64,000 bases of DNA from Solenopsis invicta (lineage: Eukaryota > Arthropoda > Insecta > Hymenoptera > Formicidae): the NCBI RefSeq assembly GCF_016802725.1, contig NC_052672.1, forward strand, positions 12,038,710 through 12,102,709. The letters run 5' to 3'. The position numbers and the translations under genes are program-made. The notes beneath the pieces are model-generated. The model searched no databases. It was not told the origin of the DNA and saw only the letters and a list, made by a program, of their open reading frames with translations. This document shows, piece by piece, positions 10,987-24,526 of the stretch (within the stretch, counting starts at the first letter, position 1; each line of letters starts with the position of its first letter).

Positions 10987-13611
10987 GGTCAATAATATGA
11001 AAGAAAAACTCGCACATTTCATATTTTACTTTTATTTTGTAAAATCGCAAGATTCACACGGAACAATAATCACGTGTTGGCAATCGAGGGATTTGAACAC
11101 GCGTGCACGTGTGAAGTTAACCGCGTTGCAAATTTTCGGAATGCCGACACGTAATTTGCCAGTAGTTACAGATACGCGGAACACTCGGCGATGATATCGC
11201 GTACAGTGAAACGACTCCGCTTACACGTTCCGGTTTATCACGATTATGTTGAGTTCTCGGTTCCGCGACGTCGTAAGTACCTATTATACAGTAATCTGCT
11301 GGTAGAATGCTACAAACTTGGTAATGTAGGAAACTCCTGCGGGAAGAAAACGGTTGAAAAATATCACGCGTAATAAGCGTCACATTTACGTGACATTTCC
11401 GTCTTGTTTTGACTTCTTGAAGGAGTGCTTGCCTTCGAGGCTTTCCGTCTGACGTCTTGGAGCCGAGATCTAAGGGCGACCTGTATCGCTGCAGCTAATA
11501 GCATCGACTGCGGTGTAGAGGCATCTCGCTACCTATCGCTACCTATCGAAGCAGCATTTCCTATCAGAACGGAAAAGGATACACTTAATGGCCGGCTAGA
11601 CTCCAATGCCAATTATCAATCTCAAGACAGAAAGCACAGGCAGAGAGGCTGGCTGCCATGCAGTGCTTTTAAGGGAAGTCCAATATCTGAACGAGAATAT
11701 ACGAGAGGTTGATGTAATAAAGAGAACGAATTTTATATATAACAGCCATCTCGAGTATTGAATTTTAGATTGGATTACGTTAAACTTAAATTTAACTACG
11801 TGTCTTAAATTTAGTGCACTAAAATCTCTGTTTCTACTTTTTTCTCTCTCCATCATTTAAAAACGTTTCCTGTGTTTTATTCAAATAATTTTTTTTTGCT
11901 AATGAAATTAGCACGCGTATCTGTTAATATTTCGAGAATTTTTACATGGAAAAAAAATGATTTTGCTGAAATACCTAAAAATTTAACTGGCTACAGATTT
12001 GAAATTAATTTTGTTGGGCCATCAAAGTAATTATGAAAAATATTTAAACATGATAAGAAATGATGCAAAGAATTTTCACATTTTAACAATCAATTCGAGC
12101 CTCCGACGTAATTATTTTGATAATCTATCGATAATTATTTTCAAATCTGTATTTTTAAACATTTCAGTAAAATCGTTCTTTCCGTGCGAGCAATTTTATT
12201 TTTGGCTCTCCGCGTTTGCTTGGCGCATGCGCCCAGCATCAATGAACGTAGGATACACGACTCTCGAGTCGCATTCGAGAACATACACAGACGTTGTTGC
12301 TTAATCTCGCCAGGAATGCGCGGGGTTGGCAACCTCGTTCTGGAAGGATGCGCCTGCTAAGGCTGCCAAGGCTGCGTCGTGTTGGTAGCGGTCTCTCGGT
12401 TTAGGATCGTTGGAGACGGTGGTAGTGGGTCCTGCCGGCTCCCTCGGCCGCATATCAAGCAGCTTCAGGCATGGCGCAAGATTAATGCGAGCTCGTCTCG
12501 ATGGTCGTTACGGTCCTAAGACGATTACATCCTCCTTAAGTTCAGGAGCCGTCGCCTCTGCCATCTTAATCGTCGGGGCCGTCGTATATACACCGTTCTA
12601 ATTAGTTAATCCACCTTTACCTGTGCGTCACCGTCGTCTCGTACCCGCCACCCTGTGGAGCAGATGTTAACACGAAACGCGCACCAATTAGAAGCCATGA
12701 CCTGTTACGACAGTTTAGAGGAATTTCCGACGTTACGCCACGCCGCTTTCCTTACCCACGCGGCTAAATATTTATTTGCATTTGATTGAGAAGCAAATTT
12801 CGATTGCGGCAGCGCGTGATCTCAAAGTGTCGTTAATTAATTGAAGCAGCGGATTAAGCAATTATGATGCTATGCACGATCTCCCTCTTTATTAATAGAT
12901 TTTAGATAGATTATACATCACGGAGACCGCTGGCAAAAATAAGTAATATGAACAGTTCTTTCAATCATATTGCATCACGAAGCTTGGATTCTTATGTTGC
13001 GGACTAATTAGTGTCGCAATTACTGTCGTAATTACTTTCGTGCGCTTCTCGGCAATGAGATACACACCCCACGCGTAACGTAGAACGTATACGCGAGGTA
13101 AATTATGACGCTTTCGCTAACAGATGTATCGTGCGCAGTTGCGCGAGCCCGGAAGTGTCAGGAATGGCTCGCTTTCGTGCAATTTTTAGTTTTCATCTAC
13201 TCAGGATATATGGCGCCGACCTCCTCTGTCTTGTGTACGATGGCGGTAGCGATATACCTCGTATTTGTTTCGTTCAACTTATCATTCTCACAAGCTCTCC
13301 TCGTAACGCTCTCTTCGTGCTTTGCAAATTTTCTATTCGTCAAGAGGAGTGATCGATGCCTCGATATACTCTTACCGGCGCAAACTCATACAACTGATCA
13401 AAATAACTTGGGCAAAGAGGGACATGATGGAGCGGAATAAGGAATAGGATCGACGTAGAAGTTTCCCCGCGAAGGAGTTAGAAAAATCGAATTTGCCGGT
13501 TATAACGAAGGATTTACGTGCGGGATTCGGTTTGGGCGAAATATGCGATGCACGTGACGCGTATATATCGCTCCCTTGAATCGCGAAGGAATGAAAATAA
13601 AAGGGTGCCGT
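10987..13611. other. Non-coding stretch, no gene recognised
   Basis: No gene is recognised. A 10-bp unit (CGCTACCTAT) is tandemly doubled at about 11527-11547. An AAGGCTGCC/AAGGCTGCG doublet lies near 12359-12377. The CpG-rich interval 12300-12600 has an open frame of 63 codons (12410-12601) with a hydrophobic end, but no homologue comes to mind and no splice or start context supports it. Confidence 0.6.
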
Positions 13612-13637
13612 GGGGGGGAGGGGGGAGGGAGGAGGCA
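13612..13637 (+). repeat. G-run cluster, possible G-quadruplex
   Basis: Runs of seven, six, three, two and two G residues are separated by single A residues. The spacing allows an intramolecular G-quadruplex on the plus strand. The clean purine tract also defines the start of a GC-richer domain. Confidence 0.7.
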
Positions 13638-16260
13638 GGCGAGAGTCCCTTCGAGGTGAGAATTTAAACGGTGCTTCTGGAAAAGTTAAATTAATTAAAT
13701 TCCAAAGTGACTTATTATCGGCTGATAAAGCAGAAGGAAGGGGGACCCGCGGAAGACGAGAAAGAAACAGGAAATGCAATAGCTTTGTCCGGCGCAAGCG
13801 GGGGAGCAATTTTCTCGCGTTACTACCGTTTCTCGTTTCCGTGGTGAAAATTTATAATGGTACATAAAACACTTGTAAAAAAAAAGGAGGAGGGGAAATT
13901 TACTATTAACGTAAATCCGCGAAATAAAGCAAACTCCCCGTTTATATCCAAGGTTTTATCGTTCTATCAGCCGGTGCCGACTCATCCACTATTCATTCTG
14001 ATATTCCTCGGCGAAAATGTGGCACGCCGCTCGCTTAGATTCCGACGGGGTTTCCTCCGTTTGTCCCTCGTCTGTTCGCCGTCTGTCCTGTGTATACGTG
14101 TGCACGCGGAGTGCACGAAAACTACGTTGCCGCTTCTTCGCTGGCCGGCGTGCACAATGAAACACGGACGAGACGATGACTGAACTACGTGAGAATTGCA
14201 GCTGGCGGAGATGCAACGTGTCTCGTGCGCGATTTCGATTAAAACTTTATGAGTCCCGCCGCCGTGTGAAAACGTCTCGGCGACGTCGCGTCGGCCAGCT
14301 GAAATTCCTGGGCGTTTCGACCTTCGCTCGATTCAAGTTTTGCCTCCCCCGTGCGAAAGGCGGTTTTATTCCCGATCGTTCTCGCTTATTCGCCACTCAT
14401 CTCTGTCCGTTTATATGTATCGCTCTACCGTTCTATCCCGGTCTGGCTCTCGCGAGGAAACGCGATATTACTCTCGCGAGTGCTATCAACCGCGACAAAT
14501 CGCGAGTCGGCATCCGAGGTGAAATCAGAAATTCGTAACGTTTGACGAGTCGCGGTTTCTTACCGGCTCGGTCGGAGGGCGCGATATTTTTTCCCCAGTC
14601 GCGATATATTTTCAGCCAAGCGATGGTATACGCGTACGCCCGTCATGAAGATATCCCGCCGGGGAAATAGCATCTCCAGCCATTACGCGGGAACACAGAT
14701 AGATTAGGTGTACCTTATTCGTCTTCCAACGACCGGAACTCCTTCTCGTTCTTCATCCTCTCTGGCCTTGTCACGGCAGCACGCGCGTCCTTATCTTATC
14801 CTCGCTTTTTCATGACCGCAAGCGCTTTTCTCTCCTCCTCCCCTCCTACCGTGTAAGCGACGCATGCAGTTTCTCTTCACAGGGGGGAGTGACGCCTCTC
14901 GCCCGCGGGACGCGAATTTTTCTTTATCCCGCACCCGGTTCTCGTGCGCGATCTCGCTTTTCCGGCGCTCTTTCCCGAGCGCGTAGCCCCTGCAAGTCGC
15001 AATTAATTTTCCGTCCGCGCGAGAACGCGCGTCCTCCCGACGGCGATAAATCAAGCAACGGAGTTTCAATTTGGCGCAACGAGCCGTAGCCACGCCGAGA
15101 ATTCTCATTACGAAACGCATGTCGTTAATCAATGGAATCGGCCCTGTGTCCCAGGCGGAAAAAACCCGCTTGGGCTGTGTATACATTGTGTTGCGCGAGA
15201 CGGTGTTCGGTGATATGATGGATGCAAACTTATTTCATGCCGCGTGCGCTTGACGATTTCCGGAATCGCGCGAAACGACATTACGCGTAGGAGACTCTTG
15301 TCGTAATTCTTATCCATAAATTCACCCGAGCTCTTTATTGATGATGAGAATTGTCGTAACGTAGAATGTATTTCTCTCTCAATGTAACGAAAAGTTTCCG
15401 CGAAAAGTAATGTGTAAATAACTTAGCGCTTTAAAGAATCTTTTTTTTTTTTCGATTTTGTATCATGTCGCGATAACTGCGCTGAAAAAGTGTCGCGCTT
15501 AGGGGCAATATTGCTGTGAACGATGAATTTCCCGATGCGGCGCGCACTGTTTAATCTCGATATCGACGACGGCACGGAGAGGTCGAAAAGTTTTCGCACG
15601 TAGCGCAATGTCAGTCGAGTAACGAGGTCGTTTGCGCCCGCGAGCGCGCGCGCATTCGATCGGATAGCTTGCTCGGCATCTTGCTTACAAGACACGTAGC
15701 ATCGGCAGGGGTTATCGAAAATTTAATAACGTTCGAATTAATAATGCTAGTGTTGCTGCGCGCGACGGCGCGGCGGGTGTGAGAGACGGAGCGCGCTACA
15801 TCGCGCTTCCTCGGAAGAGCAATCGGGCTAATAACGCACCGGTTGCAGCGGACGGATAAATTAAATTAATCATGCATCATGTAGGAGTCGGGACGTTAGA
15901 TCCGATCGTACATTAACTGAATAAGCCGCACTAAATCTTCCTTTCCGGGCACAATTGACTAGAGACTATTATTGACGAAATTTATATCGATTAGGAATAT
16001 CTATTTTGATATTCCTGCACAAGTTATCGATTTCGTATTTTAATCGTATTTACGCATTAGCGTTCATTAAATTGACATTATGTCAATTTTTTTCAACGAA
16101 TTTAAATAATGTGTGACGTAAGGTAGGTTAAAAATGCTTTCATGTGACTGAATCTGTTGTCGGTTTATTCAAAGGGATCTCGCAATTGATCGTTTTTTTT
16201 TCCAATTTTTGCCTTATTTCGTAACGAAAGCAAATTTTTTCAAGTCTTTTTTTTAAAGCA
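13638..16260. other. CpG-rich non-coding block, no gene recognised
   Basis: This block is noticeably richer in G, C and CpG than its surroundings, especially 14000-15150 and 15480-15860. Open frames occur on both strands (for example 14176-14538 plus and 14791-15186 minus), but their translations are arginine- and serine-rich with no domain, as expected when CpG-rich DNA is translated by chance. It could be a CpG-rich regulatory or promoter-proximal domain. Nothing in the sequence proves that. Confidence 0.55.
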
Positions 16261-18185
16261 CGCTCGAACTTTGTAATTGGACATGGCGTTACATGTTGAT
16301 GAGCTTTTACTTATTTCCAAGCGCTGTAAATCATCGGGGAGTCATGCCGCGTGGGCGATAGTTGCCGCCGCGAAAAAGATATTCCTGCTGGTCATTAACG
16401 TCCGAGCAGGAACTTCCCCATCCGGCAGTCGTTATCGTATTCGGAGGTTCGCTTCTGCTGTTTTCGCAGATGCGCCGCCGCTACCCTCGCCGCGAAAGTA
16501 CAGCGTTTAAAGCGCTTAAGTTTCTCCCTTTTGCATCAATTTCAACTTCAAATTGTTCAATCTCCGCGCGCGTGAATATCTCATGAGGGCCGTCGATTAT
16601 AAATCTTGTATTAGAACGGATGACAGGTAATAAAAATATGATAACGAGAATAAAATTCGCGCTAATTTCTACGGCTGTAAAAAGAGTAAAACTACGTTTT
16701 TCGAAAAATTACAACGCGCGACGAAGCATCGCGTTTCCTAATTACTTTCAGTTACGAATATAAAGAGGGTCATTTCAATTTTCTCGTTTGTTAATTTGAA
16801 AAAAATATTTTTCTCCGATGAAATTAAAAACATTCTAATAAAGTTAATAACGTTTCTAGATTTTAAATTAGATCGGAAAAAAATGTACTACATATGCGAC
16901 GAATGTGTTTCTATTTAGGCAAGAGGTAACCCGGCCGTTTATCTAATAACATTTGACAAAAAGGGGAAAAGCAATTTCATGCGATACGAATGTAGGTTAT
17001 GAAAATGAATGAGGCTCGCGCATATATTGTCGCAGCGGCTTTGGGGCGCTTGGGTTCGGTAGCGAAGTTGCTATGAAAATTTTAATTGGACTGCGCATAT
17101 GAATATCACGTATAACGTTGTCAGATTAATCGGGTAATCTACACGTCTCGCTGAAAGAATCAACATGCCTTTTAGCTTAATTGTTTCTCCGAGCTGCGCT
17201 CCGCTTGTGCCGCACTAATACTATTAACTCCTTATAGTCTCAACCATTAGAAACTGGTTCCGGCAGGAGAAACGATAAGGATACCCGGCATCTAGGCAGA
17301 GACAATGGCGCGTTGTTTTCTAAAAGAAAATAAAGACGTCCGACTTCATTCGTCGCTCGATTAGTTCTTCCGGTACCGGCTTCATCTCTTTCGTTCACGC
17401 AACGAGAGAAAACGCGCGAGTGAAGGATGTACAATTTACTCTCTAATCTATAATATATCATTATAATCAATTTTTTTAAATCATTTATTTCTTTAAAAAA
17501 CGTTCTTTATTCGGCAATTTTCTGTATAATACGCTTAAGCGGTTTATCAAGCTGCTTTACAATCATTGACTCGATAATTAATTGATCGCCCGAACAAATC
17601 TGTGCAACTCATCATTTAATAGAATGTCCACTCTGCCAACCAAACATGGTCACGTTCTCATCAAGACAAGTTATCGACCGACGCTCCCTATACTTGGAGA
17701 GCGTCCAGCGTCAAGTCACTTCTTGAGACGCTCCAATTGTTCCAAGTTCCATTACTGTTCAGGGTCGAGCATCACGCATGGAGGAGCTTGCAACTAGATT
17801 CGTTTTGACCGCAAAGGATCCTTAGTCAGCCGGACTTTTCCCGTTCGGGCAAAAACGAACGCGTCACAGCTTAGTGCTGCACGAATCCTCGCGGGTCTCG
17901 CGCTCTGCTCGAATTACATGGAATTCTTAAACACGCTACGGCGTGGCGTAGCGAGGTAATTACAAAAACGCGATACTGGGGTAATTAACAAGAAATCGTG
18001 CCGCGATGTTGGAGTCAAATGAGATATGGTTTTTCGCGGCCACGGCGGCGCGGCGTGCCGTTTTGTGAGCGGTATCTCACTTTTTAAACGTCATGCCACT
18101 TTTATTAACGACTAAAGCAGCTTTCGTGAAAAAAATTCATATTCGAACTCGTCTAATCCAATTTTAAAATTTTATTTAATTGAAA

Positions 18186-18208
18186 ACAGAGAATACATTA
18201 TTCTCTGT
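18186..18208. repeat. 10-bp-arm perfect hairpin
   Basis: ACAGAGAATA at 18186-18195 and TATTCTCTGT at 18199-18208 are exact complements around a CAT loop. It is followed within 120 bp by the duplicated 14-mer at 18264 and 18311. Confidence 0.75.
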
Positions 18209-18263
18209 CTATTTAAAAGTCCGTCGCGTTGCTATAATAGAAAACATCGAACATATATCGATG

Positions 18264-18324
18264 TCAAAAATGGAACGGTAATTCGATCAGTGGTTCCACA
18301 AAATACTCATTCAAAAATGGAACG
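18264..18324 (+). repeat. Duplicated 14-mer, period 47
   Basis: TCAAAAATGGAACG occurs exactly at 18264-18277 and at 18311-18324. The intervening sequence is not obviously repeated, so this is either a fragment of an old tandem duplication or a paired binding site. Confidence 0.7.
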
Positions 18325-19585
18325 TCGGGATAAAAATATAAAACGACCTTTAAATGACACCCTATCCGTCTCGCGATTGATTTAATTTGGCGAAATAGCA
18401 TTTATTGCTTGGTTCAGCGAACCAATATAGAATTATCAATGCATTTCCATATATTTCTTGATTTCATTGGATAACAGTGTTAGCATTACGAGATATTGAA
18501 TACCGAAGTATTTAACATATGCTCTCAAATAATATTAATATATTAAATTCACGACATTATATACATATCAGTGATCGCTTTTTGAAATTATATACAGCAA
18601 CAATCGGATGAAATACGAGTATAGATTAATGCAGCAGAAAATTAATCACTTCCGATCGGATAATCGATCTTATAGAGTGCGATAGAGAAATGCGGCGTTC
18701 CGCAAGAGTGAATGCATATCAACTGATCGTTATTAATCTACGGGAATAAGGTGGAGTTTCTAATCTGTCCCTACCGTGGCACGTTTACGGCGTAGATTTA
18801 ATCTGCATTGGATTTAATTAAAATCAAGTGCTTCCACAGTGGCATACTCTCGTTGACAATTGCATGCAGATTGGATTAAGCTCGGAATTAGAACGGAGGG
18901 CGAATTCACGCTCCGCGCGTACCCGGGTGCTCGTTTGTCCATATTAATATTCGAATACGTGAAACTAGGGCGAATCACGTTGTAAACTTTCGCGATAGAG
19001 ATTGTCAATGGTGGCAAGATAATCCGGACTGAGCTCGGATTGTTACTATTCCCCGTGTGAGTATACGTACGAGGGTGAGGTATCCCTAATTTATTTACTC
19101 ATTATACACGTGCAATCTCTCTTTGATATCAGCTCAGACCGTTCGTTCAAAGCTTCAATGCTGGATTAAAAAGAAAAAACGTATGTTAACGGTATTTCTT
19201 ATCTAATGCAAGTCATATCTCACCCCCGACGACCTCTCGCCACTCGCGATTTTACGTTACAAAACTCATCACTTACGTGACGATCGTCGACGATGGAAGT
19301 TTCCTGTACTGTAAACTTTCAAACGATTTACCCGTATCTAATCGTAACTTTCATTTCTATTGCAGATTTAGACGGTTGCTGGTTTGGAAATCTTGGAGAT
19401 CTCTCGCTTTCCCGCGCATATTCCCCTGCATACGTGGGAGGTCGAAGTTTTCGCCGATAATCCGACTTAGCATCTGCCGCTTAACAAGGCAAGTATAATT
19501 ATCGGGAATACGAGGAGGACCGTTTTGTGAGCAGATATCCGCTTCGTAAGGAGCCTCCCGGAGCTGATAGAACCTGGTCGGTTCC

Positions 19586-19601
19586 TAAGGTACGTACCTT
19601 A
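19586..19601. repeat. 16-bp perfect palindrome
   Basis: TAAGGTACGTACCTTA reads identically on both strands. It is followed by CTTAAGTCT twice (19599-19607 and 19612-19620), making a compact cluster of symmetric words. It could be a dimeric protein site; this is inference. Confidence 0.7.
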
Positions 19602-22600
19602 AGTCTATCGTCTTAAGTCTTCTCTCTCTCACTTGATTGCATTCATGGATAACTATGCCAGATACGGTCGTCCTTGTAGCGTATCACACTGATAGAATCT
19701 TCGTTAGGACTTGCTAAGACTTTCTCGTGTTATCTATAATAATAACATTCAACTAGAACGACGTCATTGTAGATAGCAAAATTAGGCTGGAGATAAAAGA
19801 CGTTGACAAGCTGTTGAGATAAAAAATTTTGTTACAGACTGACAGAGATTGACATTTGATTTATTAGCGAATTATCAGATATTAATCTTTCTTTTTCGAA
19901 AAGAAAAGTTCTCTCCCATATATTTTTGATAAATAATAGTTGCGTTTTACTGTGACTAGATTACTGACGAACATTCGTGCACAACGTATATTTATTTACT
20001 TTGTTGCTGAAAATATGACCGTTTAACACGTTTGTTTTATGGATACATTTTTAAAAGAATAACCGTGATCAGCTATTATCAATTTGTTCTCGTGGTGCAT
20101 AAAAAAATTGTTAGGATGAAAAAGTATTACCATTTTTTGGCCAAGTTATATCTCTGAGCAATGTGACGAACCGAGCTGTGCAAACAGAGAAAAAAGTTTT
20201 GTGTACTCGTTACCTGTGAACGAACATATGAAAAATGCATGTCGTCGGGAGAATCGTTATGCTAATTTGCGAGGAAAACTATGGTTTCATACATCGAGAG
20301 CGGTACGTGATCTGTACCGTCATGGATACATATATACGTTTATTCATACATATATACATGCACGTCGTAATTAAATCTGTCCATTAGATCGGCGCGACAG
20401 GCTGTTTCTTCGTTTGCTCGATCCATTTCTATCGCGTGTCACTTCGATTCCGTTCTGATAGAGAAGTATCCTGGCCGATTTCAATCTGTGGGGAAACTAT
20501 ACAGTGAGGATAGTTCTATGTATAACAACGGCATAAATTTGCAATTTCCTTCCATACATCTCAATAATTAATTATTGTGCTACCATAAGAATGTGCGTGT
20601 ATGCAGTTGTATAATGTATTATGCAATATTTTCCACCGTAATGAATATAGTGATACTATTTTTGTATTTTTTTTTTTTTCTTACTTTTGATGTGTATATT
20701 TTACAACGAAATATTTTACTCGCAAATATTTGAGTTATCGAGCATGATGCGACATTAAAGAACAGCTACCTTTTCTAATTACGTTATGATTTTTACTGCT
20801 GGATGGTTTCGTGTTCTGTACTAAATTAGCATAAAAAAATTGCTTATACACCTCATATTTTAGAATTTGAAATTATTCAACAAAAAATTACACATTTTTT
20901 GTTCACTATTTTAAATACTGTGTTACGATTTGGACAAACTTTGATCTTTGCACAATTGATCAGAAAAGCAGTTATCTTCTCTATAATTAATCACGTTGAA
21001 TTTTGTAACGTTAAAGATTGTGTGTTAAAGATTCTGTCCATTTTATGGAGTTCTCTGACCTTTGTCAATCGAGATTGTACATACACATCTATTAATAATT
21101 ATGCACGAACATACCGTGCTTATCGCGTGGTTATTTATATACTCCGAAGTGGAACGTAAAAGGGAACAATCGATCGTTTCTGTAACTCAGCCACGTCGGC
21201 CAGCCTTGAAAATTCTGGACTTCATTTCCGCTTCCCGCGATTTGAGTTATACTTGGCGAGACTAACGACCCTTTAATTATTCACCTCTAATTGCGAATGC
21301 TCCTTGTTACTGGAACGCATGCATTATACGTGGAACGCGTGTTACATCCGTTTTCATGGCTGTCTACAGTACCTTTCCGTTTCATCCTAGTGAAATTCAA
21401 ATTTTAAAAATGCACGCTTTTATTAAATATTAAAGCGTGAATATTGACAAAAAATTTTTATATATGACATATATATGATTTAATCTATCTTGATAAAGGT
21501 CCTTTTAAGTTGAATTTTAATAATTTTGAAAAGGATAGATGTGTTTATTGTTATTTAGATGTCGCCAAATTTATTTACCGTATTTGATTTGATGAGCTGT
21601 TAATGTCAAGATTTCTTTTGTGTTTTAATTTCCGAGACCGTGTTTATGGCAATAGCTCGACGAGAATATAGGTATAATAATTTTATGCATTGGTCTGCGA
21701 CGTCGTATCGGCGTATGATAGTCGGTTTTATGATGCGTTTGATTATAATCCCGGTCAGTTTTATAGAGCAGGTGGTCTTGCTGGACTAACGTATCTTCTG
21801 ATTTATAGTAATTAGATTTATTCAATGTTTCGCGATATGTTCAAATTAACCGTTAATGTATTTTTCAATTCGCCTTGATGCGTGACGTATGATTAAAGTG
21901 CACTTGTTCGAGTAATGAATTATTAACGTATGCCAATATATTAATGATCACTTTGTTCTAAAATATATTCCATTTAATATTTATTTGACATGTATTTTTT
22001 AATATATTTTTTTATTAATGCATTTTTGTTTGGATCGGAGTAACTTGATGAGGATGAATTGAGAATATTATAATAGAAATGTAATTCAAATTTCAATAAT
22101 ATAAAGCAAGGAATTTTGTTTATATAATTATTATATAATTATTCTGTTTAACATTTAACTGTACTAATAATAACATATTTAAATGTTGGATGTATAAACA
22201 ATGTATGAACAATACTGCATGAATATTGCAATAATACAATTATATTTTATTAATGTAAATAATAGATAATTTTCTATTTTAATGCATCACACGTACACGT
22301 GTTAATAATTTTATGAGTATTACGTTTTAATATGTTTTTATTAAGTGAAATATTCGTTTCAAGGAAGTGTTACCGCGTTCGTCGCACAAGTCAGCCTAAT
22401 GGAAAAAATCTAAATCGTCCTAATTTCAAATTTAAATTATTGCCTCTCGTTTTATTTGGAAGGATTCAAATTGAAAGTACTTTTCGGACGTGAAGTCGTG
22501 AGAGGGACAGCCGAACGCTGTGTGCGTGCGCGCTTCTTTTCACCGGAATGACGACGAGTGACCCGAGAGTGACGGAATTGTTCGCACTTTATTTCCCATT

Positions 22601-22909
22601 CCATTATTCGCGGATCGTGGAAATCTCATGCATCACAAAAGAACGACCAATGAATTTACCTTGCGTACCATCCCGCCTACGTATTACTAATTCATCATCC
22701 TTCGATGTGTTCTCCTCCCTCTCTCACACGCGAAATTGCAAAAGTCTTAAATACATGCTTTTGAAATACGATCGAATGTCGAAATTAAATCCGAGAGAAT
22801 TCCATTTACTGAACTAACAATCATTCTAAATGGCACACGGAATTTTTGTGACATAAAGCGTGGAGCGAGGAAGACATATGAAAATTAGATGTTGATATAA
22901 TTACAGTTA

Positions 22910-23134
22910 CCTTAAAAAAAGATCGTTAATTTGACTAAATTTTTTAATCATTAAATTTTTTCAGTTCAAATATTTAGGTATTTGGCTTAAATACATACAA
23001 TACTTGAACTTTAGTTTAAGCAATTACATATTTAACTCAACTACATATATATTTAATTTAAATACATAAATACTTGACTCGAAGAAATTCGATCAAGTTG
23101 AAAAATTTAGTCGAGTTAACAATTTTTTTCAGTG
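22910..23134. mobile_element. MITE-like element, 225 bp, same family as 33665-33824
   Basis: The left end is CCTT followed by an A-run, GATCGTTAATTTGACTAAAT and a T-run. The right end, on the minus strand, reads CACTG followed by an A-run, TTGTTAACTCGACTAAAT and a T-run. The two ends are therefore long imperfect inverted repeats. TA lies immediately outside at 22908-22909 and 23135-23136. The interior has AAATACATAAATACTTGA... CGAAGAAATTCGATCAA, which recurs with changes in the element at 33665. No coding capacity is present. The structure and TA target point to a Tc1/mariner-type non-autonomous element. Confidence 0.75.
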
Positions 23135-23136
23135 TA

Positions 23137-24248
23137 TGAAAATACGTTATCTTATGCATCGATTTGTTGATTTTAATTATTGGATATATTCATAAAATTT
23201 AATTTAAACACAAAGATGAGAGAGCCAATATCGGTCAGCGGATCTTGGTGCCTAATAATAATTTTTGTATGAATTTTTACACTCTCCAGTTTGCGCGTGA
23301 GTGAATTGGAAACTGTAATTGAAAACACAGTTCCTAATTGCGGAATACGCAATTAAATTCACATTTAATTTTACTTATTTATTTATTCATTTCGTATTGT
23401 TATCGCTAAATGTCTAATCTTCGTGTCGTTACTCGATGCACGCGATTTGATTTATTCCCACAGCATTTACTTTGCTTTCCGCATCTGCCATATTTTATTA
23501 CCGAGCTTGTCGGGCACTTTTATTTATTCGCTCATCGATTTCACGTCCGTCGTATGATGTCTCGCTCGAGGAGCGCGGAATAAACGGAAGTGATTCCGAC
23601 GAGATAGATGACGGAAACTTCGGATTCGTTGGATTTCGACTATTCGCCACCGTAAATTCGCGAATACACACGACCGGCACGAACAACGCATTGATTCGCG
23701 TTTTCTCGTCGGTTTATTAAGAAGTGCCTTCACTCTGGTTGACTGTTCCGCTAACTACGATTTCACGTACGTGTAGAATGGCGATTTTAACTTCTTGTAC
23801 GTGACACGTATATAACGGTACGTTCACTTTCACGCATAGCTCATCGCCGTTTCCTTTCTCGCGAATCTTAATAGCGCAATAAATCTAATATATTACTCGA
23901 ACAAAATACGTAATAAAAAATGTTTAAATATTAGATAAGAGAGCTGTGCGAGGCTGTTGGGAAGGATCCGTTTAGCTACGTTGAAAATTCTTTAGGCGTG
24001 GTGAACGCGAAATCAGACAGTGCTTGACCGAATTAAAATCGCGCGAGTAGAATAAGAATGTTTATGTAAATTGGCTTAAAAGCGAGCGCAATTAGCCGCC
24101 TTTCAGCATTGCAGTCATGCCTCCCAATTAATAAGCCGCAATGTTGCTCGCAACGCGTCGCCTTCGACCGCTCGTCGGTTTTATATTAGTTGTAACGTAG
24201 ATATAGAGCCATTTGCGCGACTAACGACGTAGTTATGTGTTCGTTGTG
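23137..24248. other. Non-coding stretch, one small hairpin
   Basis: No gene is recognised. An 8-bp perfect hairpin (TAATTGCG at 23335-23342 against CGCAATTA at 23348-23355) is the only structure of note. Sequence near 23470-23730 is more CpG-rich, with short overlapping open frames on both strands that I regard as chance. Confidence 0.65.
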
Positions 24249-24350
24249 TTTCAATCCGTTATTGCGCCGTCGTTTGATTAATACAAAGGACGCAATCGAT
24301 GAAAGCGACTGCCGCGGGGTCGCGTCGCGCTCCTAGTAGCGCAATTAAAC
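24249..24350 (+). repeat. Direct repeat copy 1 (partner at 24428)
   Basis: It begins TTTCAATCCGTTATTGC and contains CGTTTGATTAATACAAA, a block almost identical in the partner copy. Similarity then fades through a CpG-rich part with ATCGATGAA.../CTCGACGAA... and resumes at GCGCAATTAA/GGCACAATT near the end. The offset between copies is about 179 bp, so this is a diverged tandem duplication. Confidence 0.7.
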
Positions 24351-24427
24351 GTATTTCAAGTGCCGTCGTATGAAGAATATCAGTAATTCTCCACAAAAGA
24401 TATAGTTGTAAAAAATATAGTCGCGCG

Positions 24428-24526
24428 TTTCAATACGTTATTGCAGCGCCGTTTGATTAATACAAAAGGGACACTCGACGAATGCCGATCGCGCAAGTTA
24501 AAATTGCGTGTAACAGCGGCACAATT
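24428..24526 (+). repeat. Direct repeat copy 2 (partner at 24249)
   Basis: It begins TTTCAATACGTTATTGC, followed three bases later by GCCGTTTGATTAATACAAA. The match to copy 1 over the first 45 bp is close, and weaker afterwards. No frame is conserved. Confidence 0.7.

Larger units (their letters stand above)
16261..22907. other. Mostly AT-rich non-coding stretch
   Basis: No gene is recognised. Small items seen are an inverted trio of GACGCTCC words around 17680-17730, a perfect hairpin at 18186-18208, a repeated 14-mer at 18264 and 18311, and a 16-bp palindrome at 19586-19601. The interval 20500-22350 is strongly AT-rich. An 11-bp AT unit is doubled at 22131-22152. Confidence 0.65.

Noticed and set aside
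12410..12601. 63-codon frame with a hydrophobic C-terminus
   Set aside because: It looks slightly protein-like but has no homologue I recognise and no start or splice context.
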